Origin: JBBQVZ01 sp038211015
Lineage (GTDB): Bacteria; Actinomycetota; UBA4738; HRBIN12
Reading direction: 5' to 3'
DNA: 18,461 nucleotides
Assembly (NCBI GenBank): GCA_038211015.1
Contig: JBBQVZ010000067.1
Coordinates: forward strand, 1-18,461
The first letter of the stretch is position 1. Each line of letters opens with the position of its first letter. Below the pieces are notes generated by a model. It saw only the letters and a program-made list of their open reading frames with translations. It searched no databases and was not told the DNA's origin. Below, piece after piece: positions 6,930 to 15,694 of this stretch. The position numbers were made by a program, and so were the translations under genes.

Positions 6930-8596
6930 TGGCACTGGATATCGATCCTTCGAAGATCGCTGAAGCGCTCCGGCGGAACGTCGAGAGCTGGAAGCCGACC
7001 GTCGAACGAGGTGAGGTCGGTCGCGTGACGGAGACGGCAGACGGCGTGGCTCGCGTGCAGGGACTGCCCGGCGCCATGGCGAACGAGCTCTTGGAGTTCC
7101 CCGGAGGGATCTTCGGCCTGGCGTTCAACCTGGACGTGGACGAGATCGGCTGCATCATCCTGGGTGAGTCCGACAAGATCGAGGAGGGCGACGCCGTCAA
7201 GCAGACGGGGACCATCCTCTCGATGCCGGTCGGCGACGGGTTCCTCGGGCGCGTGGTGGATGCCCTCGGCCGCCCGCTCGACGACAAGGGCCCGATCCCG
7301 TCGACCGAGCGCCGCAACCTGGAGGTGCAGGCGCCGAACGTCGTCTCGCGGCAGCCGGTGAAGGAGCCGCTCTACACCGGCATCTCGGCGATCGACGCCA
7401 TGACGGCCATCGGACGCGGCCAGCGCCAGCTGCTCATCGGCGATCGCCAGACCGGCAAGACCGCCGTCGCGGTCGACGCGATCATCGCCCAGCGTGAGCA
7501 CTGGGGCACCGACCGCGCGGTGAAGTGCATCTACGTGGCCATCGGTCAGAAGGCGTCCACCGTGTCCGAGGTCGTCGAGACGCTCCGCGAGAACGGCGCC
7601 CTGGAGTACACCGTCGTGGTGAACGCCTCGGCAGCGGACCCGGCGCCGTTCCAGTACATCGCGCCCTACGCGGGCGCGGCGCTCGGCGCCTACTGGATGT
7701 ACGAGGGCGACAGCTCGCTGATCGTCTATGACGACCTGTCGAAGCAGGCGGTCGCCTACCGGGAGATCTCGCTCCTGCTCCGTCGCCCACCGGGACGCGA
7801 GGCCTACCCGGGCGACGTGTTCTACCTGCATTCACGGCTGCTCGAGCGCGCCGCGAAGCTGTCCGACGAGCTCGGCGGGGGCTCCCTCACCGCGCTGCCG
7901 ATCATCGAGACCAAGGGTGGTGACATCTCCGCGTACATCCCGACGAACGTCATCTCGATCACCGACGGCCAGATCTTCTTCGAGTCCGAGCTCTTCTTCT
8001 CCGGCGTCCGGCCGGCGATCAACGTGGGTGTTTCGGTGTCGCGCGTGGGCGGCAACGCCCAGATCAAGGCGATGAAGAAGGTCGCCGGGCGGCTGCGCCT
8101 GGACCTCGCGCAGTTCCGCGCCCTGGAGGCGTTCGCGCAGTTCGGTTCGGAGCTCGACAAGGCGTCGCAGCAGCAGCTGTCTCGTGGCGCTCGCGTCGTC
8201 GAGATCCTGAAACAGCCCCAGTACCAGCCGCAGCCCGTCGAACGCCAGGTCGTGGCGATCTACGTGGTGACCGGCGGCCACCTCGACGCGTACCCGGTCG
8301 AGGACGCCAAGCGGTTCGTCACGTCGTTCAACGACTACCTCGAAACCCGGCATCCGGAGATCCCGTCGGCGATCCGCGAGACCGGCGATCTGTCCGACGA
8401 GAACGAGAGCGCGCTGAAGGCGGCGATCGGCGCGTTCGCGGAGACGTTCGTCTCGAGCTCCGCTGGGGAGGGGTCCGAGTCGGGGATCGGCGCGCCGACC
8501 CCGCCCGATGAGGTCAAGCCGGACGTCGGATGGGACCGGATGTCGTCGGTCGACGACGAGCCATCGACCGACCCCGAGACTCCGGCGCCCGCGTAG
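6929..8596 (+). CDS. atpA: ATP synthase F1 subunit alpha, with C-terminal extension
   Basis: Alpha is the non-catalytic nucleotide-binding subunit of F1. The 555-residue product has an N-terminal beta-barrel (about 27-95), Walker A GDRQTGKT (171-178), Walker B LIVYDD (264-269), and the arginine finger Arg372 in VSVSRVGG that reaches into the catalytic site. The helical C-terminal domain ends near residue 508. A Ser/Pro/Asp/Glu-rich tail of about 47 residues follows (GEGSESGIGAPTPPDE to the end), beyond the roughly 510 residues of most bacterial alphas. In mycobacteria an alpha tail suppresses ATP hydrolysis, so a similar role is possible here. I chose ATG 6929 (AGGGAG at 6917-6922, 6 bases away) over the adjacent in-frame GTG 6926. 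Confidence 0.96.
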   Translation: MALDIDPSKIAEALRRNVESWKPTVERGEVGRVTETADGVARVQGLPGAMANELLEFPGGIFGLAFNLDVDEIGCIILGESDKIEEGDAVKQTGTILSMPVGDGFLGRVVDALGRPLDDKGPIPSTERRNLEVQAPNVVSRQPVKEPLYTGISAIDAMTAIGRGQRQLLIGDRQTGKTAVAVDAIIAQREHWGTDRAVKCIYVAIGQKASTVSEVVETLRENGALEYTVVVNASAADPAPFQYIAPYAGAALGAYWMYEGDSSLIVYDDLSKQAVAYREISLLLRRPPGREAYPGDVFYLHSRLLERAAKLSDELGGGSLTALPIIETKGGDISAYIPTNVISITDGQIFFESELFFSGVRPAINVGVSVSRVGGNAQIKAMKKVAGRLRLDLAQFRALEAFAQFGSELDKASQQQLSRGARVVEILKQPQYQPQPVERQVVAIYVVTGGHLDAYPVEDAKRFVTSFNDYLETRHPEIPSAIRETGDLSDENESALKAAIGAFAETFVSSSAGEGSESGIGAPTPPDEVKPDVGWDRMSSVDDEPSTDPETPAPA

Positions 8597-8599
8597 CGC

Positions 8600-9493
8600 A
8601 TGGGTGCCCAGCTCCGCGTCGTCCGTCGACGGATCCGGTCGGTCCAATCGACGAAGAAGATCACGCGCGCCATGGAGCTGATAGCGTCCTCTCGCATCGT
8701 AAAGGCGCAGCAGCGGGTCGAAGCCTCACGCCCGTACGCGGTGCAGCTGACGGCCGCCATGGAGGACCTCGCCCGGCAGACCGGGTCCGTGGCGCACCCG
8801 CTCCTCGAGGAGCGGGAGTCGCCCGAGAACGTGGGCGTGCTTATCGTGACGTCCGACCGGGGTCTCGCGGGCTCGTACAACGCGAACGTCCTGAAGATCG
8901 GCGAGGAGCTCTTGCGGGACGTCACCCGACGCGGCCTCCAGCCCGTCGTGTACGTGATCGGGAAGAAGGGTGTGGGCTACTTCCGGTTCCGCGGCATGCC
9001 GATGCGAGGCGAGTGGCAGGGGTTCAGCGAGGTACCGCCGTACGCGAAGGCGGAGGAGGTCGGTCGCAAGCTGATCGCCGATTTCGCCGACGGTGAGATC
9101 GACGAGCTGCAGTGCGCGTATACCGACTTCCGTTCGGCGTTCACGTTACGCGCGACGGCCAAGCGGTTCCTGCCGATCGCGCCCGAGGAGGTCAGAGGCT
9201 CCGGGGTCGAGGCCGTCTCCGCGGAGTACCTCTTCGAGCCCGAGCCGGAGGAGCTCTTGCACCACCTCTTGCCCCAGTACGTCATCACCAAGGTGTACGC
9301 GGCACTGCTCGAATCGGCCGCCTCGGAGAACGCCGCACGGCGACGCGCCATGAAGGCCGCCACGGACAACGCGGAGGACCTGATCAAGCTGCTTTCCCGG
9401 CAGGCGAACCGCGCCCGCCAGGACGAGATCACGACCGAGATCTTGGAGATCGTCGGCGGGGCGGAAGCCCTGACCGCATCGTCGGAGGGATGA
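8600..9493 (+). CDS. atpG: ATP synthase F1 subunit gamma
   Basis: Gamma is the central rotor shaft. The 297-residue product has the conserved N-terminal helix (RRRIRSVQSTKKITRAMELI), a Rossmann-like middle beginning VLIVTSDRGLAGSYNANV, and the C-terminal helix with NRARQDEITTEILEIVGGA. It is about ten residues longer than E. coli gamma. ATG 8600 is 3 bases after the atpA stop and has no clear Shine-Dalgarno, so translation is probably coupled to atpA. A rare TTA leucine codon occurs at 9146-9148. Confidence 0.96.
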   Translation: MGAQLRVVRRRIRSVQSTKKITRAMELIASSRIVKAQQRVEASRPYAVQLTAAMEDLARQTGSVAHPLLEERESPENVGVLIVTSDRGLAGSYNANVLKIGEELLRDVTRRGLQPVVYVIGKKGVGYFRFRGMPMRGEWQGFSEVPPYAKAEEVGRKLIADFADGEIDELQCAYTDFRSAFTLRATAKRFLPIAPEEVRGSGVEAVSAEYLFEPEPEELLHHLLPQYVITKVYAALLESAASENAARRRAMKAATDNAEDLIKLLSRQANRARQDEITTEILEIVGGAEALTASSEG

Positions 9494-9496
9494 GGC

Positions 9497-10924
<1,428 letters not shown>

Positions 10925-10927
10925 CCC

Positions 10928-11332
10928 GTGTCGCTTGAGGTGCACCTCGTCACGCCGGAACGTGAGATCTGGATCGGCCAAGCCGAGATGCTGATCGCGC
11001 GCGGCGTCGACGGGGAGCTCGGCATCCTCGGCGGCCACCAGCCGATGCTCGTGCAGCTCGTGATCGGACCGCTCCGCATCCATCGCGAGGGAGGAGAGCT
11101 GCTCGCCGCCGTCGTCGACGGCGGATTCCTGCACGTCGGCACGCACGAGGGGGTAACGCGCGCAGACGTGCTGGCCTCGCAGGCCGAGCTGGCGGCCGAG
11201 ATCGATGTCGAGCAGGCGCGTCGCACGTTGGCGGAGCTGGAGAGCCGCGGCGCCGAGCTCGAGGAGGCCGAGCTGGAGGTGCTGAAGCTCGAGATGCGGA
11301 AGGCGCAGGCGCGGGTCAAGCTGGCCGGCTAG
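10928..11332 (+). CDS. atpC: ATP synthase F1 subunit epsilon
   Basis: Epsilon binds gamma and the c-ring and can inhibit hydrolysis through its C-terminal helices. The 134-residue product has the N-terminal beta-sandwich (about 1-86, with LVTPEREIW and GELGILGGHQPML) and a complete two-helix C-terminal domain (about 88-134) rich in Glu, Ala and Arg. The length is close to the full-length E. coli form rather than the shortened mycobacterial form. GTG 10928 lies 3 bases after the atpD stop; a GGAGG at 10912-10916 is somewhat distant. It is the last gene of the atp operon. Confidence 0.94.
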   Translation: MSLEVHLVTPEREIWIGQAEMLIARGVDGELGILGGHQPMLVQLVIGPLRIHREGGELLAAVVDGGFLHVGTHEGVTRADVLASQAELAAEIDVEQARRTLAELESRGAELEEAELEVLKLEMRKAQARVKLAG

Positions 11333-11355
11333 GCCTTCCCGGCGCTTCCTCGCGT

Positions 11356-11361
11356 TAGCAT
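11356..11361 (+). promoter_or_regulatory. Possible -10 box (TAGCAT) for a leaderless murA transcript
   Basis: TAGCAT fits the actinobacterial TANNNT -10 pattern and ends 9 bases before the murA ATG, the same distance as at atpZ. No good -35 is visible (GGCCTT-like sequence near 11333-11338) and there is no Shine-Dalgarno before murA. The pattern is short, so chance is a real alternative. Confidence 0.4.
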
Positions 11362-11370
11362 CGGACGATC

Positions 11371-12639
11371 ATGGATCGCCTGTTCGTCACGGGCGGGGCG
11401 CGCCTGGCCGGCTCGGTCCGCGTTTCCGGCGCGAAGAACTCCGCGCTCAAGCTCATGGCGGCCTCGCTCCTCGCGCCCGGGCGGAGCGTGGTTCGCAACG
11501 TCCCGCGTATCCGGGACTGCGGAGTGATGGCCGAGATGCTGGAGCATTTCGGCGTGCGGGTCACGTTCCGCGACGGCGTCGCCGAGTTGGATGCGACCCG
11601 CGTGGACGACGTCGAAGCCCCCGACGAACTGGTCCGGCAGATGCGCGCGTCGATCGTCGTGCTCGGTCCGTTGCTCGCTCGATGCGGCCGCGCACGGGTG
11701 TCGATGCCCGGAGGCGACGAGATCGGCGCTCGGCCGGTCGACCTGCATGTCCGCGGGCTCGAGCGGATGGGGGCAACCATCCGGTTCGAGCACGGGTTCT
11801 TGTTGGCCGAGGCAGACGAGCTGCGCGGCGCGCCGATCACCCTGGACTACCCGAGCGTGACCGCCACCGAGAACCTGCTGTTCGCCGCCGTGCGCGCGCG
11901 AGGAAGCACGGTGATCGACAACGCTGCGCGCGAGCCGGAGATCGCCGACGTGGCGAACTGCCTCGTCGCAATGGGGGCGCGGATCCATGGCGCCGGTTCG
12001 AGCACGATCCAGATCGAGGGCGTTGACGAGCTGCGGCCAACCGACCACACGGCGGTGCCCGACCGGATCGAGGCGGGGACATGGGCCGCCGCAGCCGTTG
12101 CCACGCAGGGCGACGTGACGATCGAGAACGCCCGGCCCGAGCATCTGGAGCTCTTCCTGTCGAAGCTCCGCGATGCGGGAACCGAGGTCTCCGTCTCCGA
12201 CGCAGGTCTGCGGATCCGGCAATCGACGCGCGCGCGAGCTGTGGACTTCGTGACGCTTCCGTACCCGGGCATCGCCACCGACTTCCAGCCCATCCTGCTC
12301 GCGATGCTGGCGACCGGGGAGGGCACCGCCATCGTCACCGAGAATGTGTTCGAGAGCCGGTTCCTGTACGTCCCCGAGCTCTTGCGCATGGGTGCGGACA
12401 TCCGTACCGAGGGTCACCACGCGGTGATCCGCGGCGTTCCCAACCTGTCCGCGGCGCCGGTGCGTGCCCTGGACATCCGCGCGGGCGCCGCCTTGGTGAT
12501 CGCGGGCCTGTGCGCGGACGGTGTGACCGAGGTCGCGGACATGCAGCACGTCGACCGCGGGTACGAGGATTTCGAGGCGAAGCTCGAAGGGCTCGGCGCC
12601 GAGGTCCGGCGCGAGCGCGAGCTCGTCACGTTCCCGTGA
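11371..12639 (+). CDS. murA: UDP-N-acetylglucosamine 1-carboxyvinyltransferase (MurA), Asp-type active site
   Basis: MurA transfers enolpyruvate from PEP to UDP-GlcNAc, the first committed step of peptidoglycan synthesis in the cytoplasm. The 422-residue product is full length. It has SGAKNSALK near the start (Lys22, Asn23), Arg121 in GARPVDLH, Asp304 in ATDFQP and Arg396 in DRGYEDFE. The catalytic-loop residue that is Cys115 in E. coli is Asp116 here (MPGGDEIGA). The Asp form is active in other bacteria and resists alkylation by fosfomycin. ATG 11371 is 38 bases after atpC, with no Shine-Dalgarno and a TANNNT box just upstream. The atpC-murA neighbourhood is common in Gram-positive genomes. 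The stop overlaps the next gene as GTGA. Confidence 0.96.
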   Translation: MDRLFVTGGARLAGSVRVSGAKNSALKLMAASLLAPGRSVVRNVPRIRDCGVMAEMLEHFGVRVTFRDGVAELDATRVDDVEAPDELVRQMRASIVVLGPLLARCGRARVSMPGGDEIGARPVDLHVRGLERMGATIRFEHGFLLAEADELRGAPITLDYPSVTATENLLFAAVRARGSTVIDNAAREPEIADVANCLVAMGARIHGAGSSTIQIEGVDELRPTDHTAVPDRIEAGTWAAAAVATQGDVTIENARPEHLELFLSKLRDAGTEVSVSDAGLRIRQSTRARAVDFVTLPYPGIATDFQPILLAMLATGEGTAIVTENVFESRFLYVPELLRMGADIRTEGHHAVIRGVPNLSAAPVRALDIRAGAALVIAGLCADGVTEVADMQHVDRGYEDFEAKLEGLGAEVRRERELVTFP

Positions 12640-14405
12640 GGGATCAGATCCGGCGTATCCCCGCGTTGCTGCTCGCGTCGCTGATCCTCGTATGTCCCCT
12701 GTCCTCGATCCCACACGCGGCTGCGCAGACCGTTCTGGGGGACCGTGAGGTGCTCCTCGCGACACTGGATGACGCGGCGCTCCAGGACCTGCTCGCCACG
12801 TCCGGGTTCCTGTCGCTCGCGCAGCAGGGAGGAGCGGCGCTGCTCGTCATGACGGAGCCCGGTGACGCCTTCCACGACTTCCCCGACGTGTTCTCCTCAT
12901 CGTCCCGAGGGCCGCTCCCGGACGCGTTCGTCAAGGTCGACCTCGGATCGATGGCCGACGAGGCAGGGGTTGCATCGCCGGCCAAGCTCGGCGCAGCCGC
13001 CGAACAGCTCGCATCTGTCCTCGATCGCTCCACTGCGACGAGCGAGCTCGTCCTCCTCGCGTCGAACTCGCCGCCCGGCGCTTCAGAAGCCGCGGGGGAT
13101 CATCTCGGCGCGATGGTGATGGCCGAGGGATCCCCGAAGGACCTGGCCGCGGCGATCCGAGCGGAAGCGTCGGACGCATCGGTGCGCACGCTGACCTCAG
13201 ACTCCACGAGACGCGAAGGGGTCGTCGCCAGCCCGGATCTCGCGCAGACGGCGTTCGCCTCCGGGGGTCTTCTGGCGCACGACCTTGGCGGCGAACCGAT
13301 CCGCGTGGTCGACGCCCCGCCTCCGATCGACCTGCACGAGCGTTACATCCAGTCGAAGCGGTTGACCGTGCCGATCGGGACCGCTGCGGCGTTCTACGCG
13401 GGCCTCGCCAGCCTCATCGCGATCATCGCGCTCTCGAGGCCGAGTGCGTCCCGCCGGGTCCGGGCGTTCTGTGCCTCCCTCGCGATCTCCGTGCCGTTCC
13501 TGGCGCTGTCGCTGCTCCTGGTCGGGCATCTCCCGTCGCTCACCTATGGCACGGTCATCCCGTTCCTGATCGCGACCACCGCGCTCGTCACGATCACGTT
13601 GGCGGTCGCTGCGCGCAGATGGGGAACGTTTGGTGCCATCGTCGCTGCGGGCTCGATCTTGCTCGGGGCACTGGTCGTGGAGGCGGGTCTCGGCTGGACC
13701 GCCGCGCTCACGCCGTTGCTCGGTGGGTCACAGCTCGACGGGGGACGGTTCTTCGGCCTGCCGAACGCGTTCGTCGGACTGCTCCTCGGGGGTTCGCTCT
13801 ACGTCGCGCAGCGGCTGCCCCGCGTCCACGGCACCGCCCTGATCGCGGTCGCCGGGCTGTTCGCCGGCTCGCCGTGGACCGGGTCGAACATCGGGGCAGC
13901 GGTCACGCTATTCGCCGCCGCCGGCATCTGGTTGGGCCTCCGCGGCGAGCTTTCCTGGTGGCGCACCGCGATCGCGGCTGTCGCCGCGATCGCCACCGGG
14001 ACCGTCATCGTCGTCGTCGCTCATCGATTCCTCACCTCCGCGACGACGCACATCACGACGTTCTCGGAACACACCGGTGGCATCCAAGGACTGTGGGACA
14101 GGCTCGTCGACCGCCTGGGCGTCGGTGCCGACCTGATCGCGGACAACCCGTTCGCGCTGCTCCCCGTGATCGGCGTGGCAGTCATGCTGGTCGTCGTCCT
14201 CCGGCCGCCGGGTCCCATCCGACCGTCGTTCGATGGGGCGCCCGTCTGGCGGGTCGCCCTGCTCACGATCGTGGCGGCGAGCGTCGTGGCGTACCTGGTC
14301 AACGACTCCGGCGCGGCGGCCGTCGGTGAGGGGCTCACGACGTCGCTCGCCGGGATGCTCTACGTGTCGTTGCGATGGCGTGACGGCATGATGATGGGAC
14401 TGTGA
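12636..14405 (+). CDS. Multi-pass membrane protein of unknown function with a large N-terminal extracytoplasmic domain
   Basis: I do not recognise a named gene. The 589-residue product has a signal-peptide-like start (about 8-30, ending PHAAAQT), an extracytoplasmic domain at about 31-243, then roughly ten hydrophobic segments from 245 to 579. The membrane part carries LDGGRFFGLPNAF (368-379), WTGSNIGAA (414-422) and AYLVNDSGAAA (552-562). These resemble, from memory, the GARYYGIGNEYMG and NDSG motifs of a family of uncharacterised membrane proteins whose N-terminal domain looks like an alkaline-phosphatase-type fold. Here the N-terminal domain (REVLLATLDDAALQDLL) lacks an obvious metal-binding Asp/Thr or Ser nucleophile site and would be degenerate. 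GTG 12636 overlaps the murA stop by 4 bases, and the end overlaps the CPBP gene by 4. Tight coupling to murA suggests an envelope role, by context only. Confidence 0.8.
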   Translation: MRDQIRRIPALLLASLILVCPLSSIPHAAAQTVLGDREVLLATLDDAALQDLLATSGFLSLAQQGGAALLVMTEPGDAFHDFPDVFSSSSRGPLPDAFVKVDLGSMADEAGVASPAKLGAAAEQLASVLDRSTATSELVLLASNSPPGASEAAGDHLGAMVMAEGSPKDLAAAIRAEASDASVRTLTSDSTRREGVVASPDLAQTAFASGGLLAHDLGGEPIRVVDAPPPIDLHERYIQSKRLTVPIGTAAAFYAGLASLIAIIALSRPSASRRVRAFCASLAISVPFLALSLLLVGHLPSLTYGTVIPFLIATTALVTITLAVAARRWGTFGAIVAAGSILLGALVVEAGLGWTAALTPLLGGSQLDGGRFFGLPNAFVGLLLGGSLYVAQRLPRVHGTALIAVAGLFAGSPWTGSNIGAAVTLFAAAGIWLGLRGELSWWRTAIAAVAAIATGTVIVVVAHRFLTSATTHITTFSEHTGGIQGLWDRLVDRLGVGADLIADNPFALLPVIGVAVMLVVVLRPPGPIRPSFDGAPVWRVALLTIVAASVVAYLVNDSGAAAVGEGLTTSLAGMLYVSLRWRDGMMMGL

Positions 14406-15202
14406 GCCTCCCGACCCCCCCGCGTCCGGACACCGGCGGTACCGTCCCCGGTCCCATGCTCACGACCGTGGACGGACGTCCCCGATCGACCTGGGGGTGG
14501 TTCGAGGGCGTCGGCGTCTACCTCTTGGCGTTCTTGGCGGGCGGGTTCGCCTCCATCCCGGTCCTCGCGGTGCTGGGTGACACGACCGTGAACGGCGCGA
14601 TAGGCAAGTCGGAGATCCTCGCCACGATCGTCGCCGACTTCGTGATGACTGGGGTGCTCGTGTTCTGGCTGGCGCGCTGGCACCGGGAGTGGCGAGCGGC
14701 GATGGTGTTGCCGCCGGCGCCGGAGCGGATCTGGCGGGACCTGCTGTACGGAGCGGTCGCGGGCTTGATCCTGGTTCCCGCCGTGGGGCTCATCAGTGGC
14801 GGGATCGAGGCGATCTTCCGCGAGGCCGTGGGGCATCAGGTCACGGTCCCTGAGCAGGTGGCGCCGGGGTTGTCGCCGCTGTCGGCGGGGTTCCTCGTCC
14901 TGCTTGCGGTGGTGATCGCTCCCATCAGCGAGGAGCTCTTCTTCCGAGGTGTGCTGTTCAGGACCGTCCGCGACCGTCACGGGTTCTGGCCGGCGGCTCT
15001 GGCCTCGGCGATCCCGTTCGGTCTGGTGCACTACGTGCCGGCACCGGCCATCGACGCGCTCGTCCTGCAGCTCACCATGGTGTTCACGGGCATCGGTCTC
15101 GCGTGGATCTACGAACGACGCGGCACCCTTGCCGCGACGATGGCGGCGCACATGGCGTTCAACGTGGCCGGCGTCGTGGTGATCCTCGGTCTCGTTCGAT
15201 AG
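14402..15202 (+). CDS. CPBP-family intramembrane glutamic/metallo-protease
   Basis: This 266-residue membrane protein has all three CPBP (ABI/Rce1-like) motifs: EELFFR (Glu177, Glu178, Arg182), FGLVH (Phe206, His210) and HMAFN (His250, Asn254). These build the intramembrane active site of a family that includes the CAAX protease Rce1. About 30 Pro-rich residues precede the first of roughly seven or eight helices. Bacterial members act in membrane-protein processing or bacteriocin immunity; the substrate here is unknown. GTG 14402 overlaps the preceding stop as GTGA, so it is probably co-translated with the murA-linked membrane protein. No terminator is visible after it. Confidence 0.87.
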   Translation: MSLPTPPRPDTGGTVPGPMLTTVDGRPRSTWGWFEGVGVYLLAFLAGGFASIPVLAVLGDTTVNGAIGKSEILATIVADFVMTGVLVFWLARWHREWRAAMVLPPAPERIWRDLLYGAVAGLILVPAVGLISGGIEAIFREAVGHQVTVPEQVAPGLSPLSAGFLVLLAVVIAPISEELFFRGVLFRTVRDRHGFWPAALASAIPFGLVHYVPAPAIDALVLQLTMVFTGIGLAWIYERRGTLAATMAAHMAFNVAGVVVILGLVR

Positions 15203-15224
15203 CCGGTCGTCGCGTCCGTATGCT
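15195..15224 (+). promoter_or_regulatory. Weak candidate promoter for the SCP2-dehydrogenase gene group
   Basis: TATGCT (15219-15224) is a reasonable -10, with TTCGAT (15195-15200) 18 bases upstream as a poor -35. It lies in the 66-base gap after the CPBP gene and would give a leader of roughly 35-40 bases with GAGG at 15255-15258. The rest of the gap holds nothing I can recognise. Confidence 0.28.
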
Positions 15225-15268
15225 GTGCTGGCCGATGTATCCGTGCTCCGGATCGAGGTGACGCAGGC

Positions 15269-15688
15269 GTGGCCAGGTTCCCGACCGACCACTGGTTCCA
15301 GGAGTTCATCGTGGCCATCAACGGGTCCTCGCGTTACCGAGAGGTCGCGGCCACATGGGAGGGCGACGTCGCCTTCCGGATCGAAGCCGAGCCCGATAAG
15401 GGAGTGCCGGAGACGGTCTGGGGGTTCCTGGATCTCTGGCACGGCGAGTGTCGAGGCGGGGGCGTCGTCGATCCCGAGAAGGGCGCCGCTTCCACCTTCG
15501 TGATCAGCGCGCCGTACTCGCGGTGGCGTGAGGTGCTCGAGGGCGATCTGGATCCCATCCGCGGGATGATGCAGGGCAAGCTCCGTGTGCAGGGCGACCT
15601 GCCCACGATCATCCGGTACGTGAGCGCCGCGAACGAGCTCGTCCACTTGACCGGCACCGTCGACACCGAGTTCCCCGACGGAGACTGA
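15269..15688 (+). CDS. SCP2 sterol-binding-domain-like protein
   Basis: This 139-residue soluble protein has no signal peptide or membrane helix. It reads as a stand-alone sterol-carrier-protein-2 fold: an N-terminal helix (HWFQEFIVAIN), a beta-sheet with WEGDVAFRIEAEPDKGVPE and VWGFLDLWHGECR, APYSRWREVLEGDLDPIRGM (81-100), and the C-terminal MQGKLRVQGDLPTIIRYVS (101-119) typical of the family. SCP2 domains bind lipids or acyl chains in a hydrophobic pocket; the ligand here is unknown. GTG 15269 is preceded by GAGG at 15255-15258. The dehydrogenase follows after 6 bases, so they are probably one transcript. Confidence 0.75.
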   Translation: MARFPTDHWFQEFIVAINGSSRYREVAATWEGDVAFRIEAEPDKGVPETVWGFLDLWHGECRGGGVVDPEKGAASTFVISAPYSRWREVLEGDLDPIRGMMQGKLRVQGDLPTIIRYVSAANELVHLTGTVDTEFPDGD

Positions 15689-15694
15689 GGCGCC

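Noticed and set aside
11333..11370. Terminator between atpC and murA
   Set aside because: The gap is 38 bases with no convincing hairpin or T-tract.
11329..12765. Minus-strand open frame (478 codons) opposite murA
   Set aside because: Antisense shadow of murA; Arg/His/Gly-rich composition and no domain.
15203..15268. Small gene or hairpin in the gap after the CPBP gene
   Set aside because: No open frame with a ribosome binding site and no stable inverted repeat stood out; only a weak promoter-like pair was kept.
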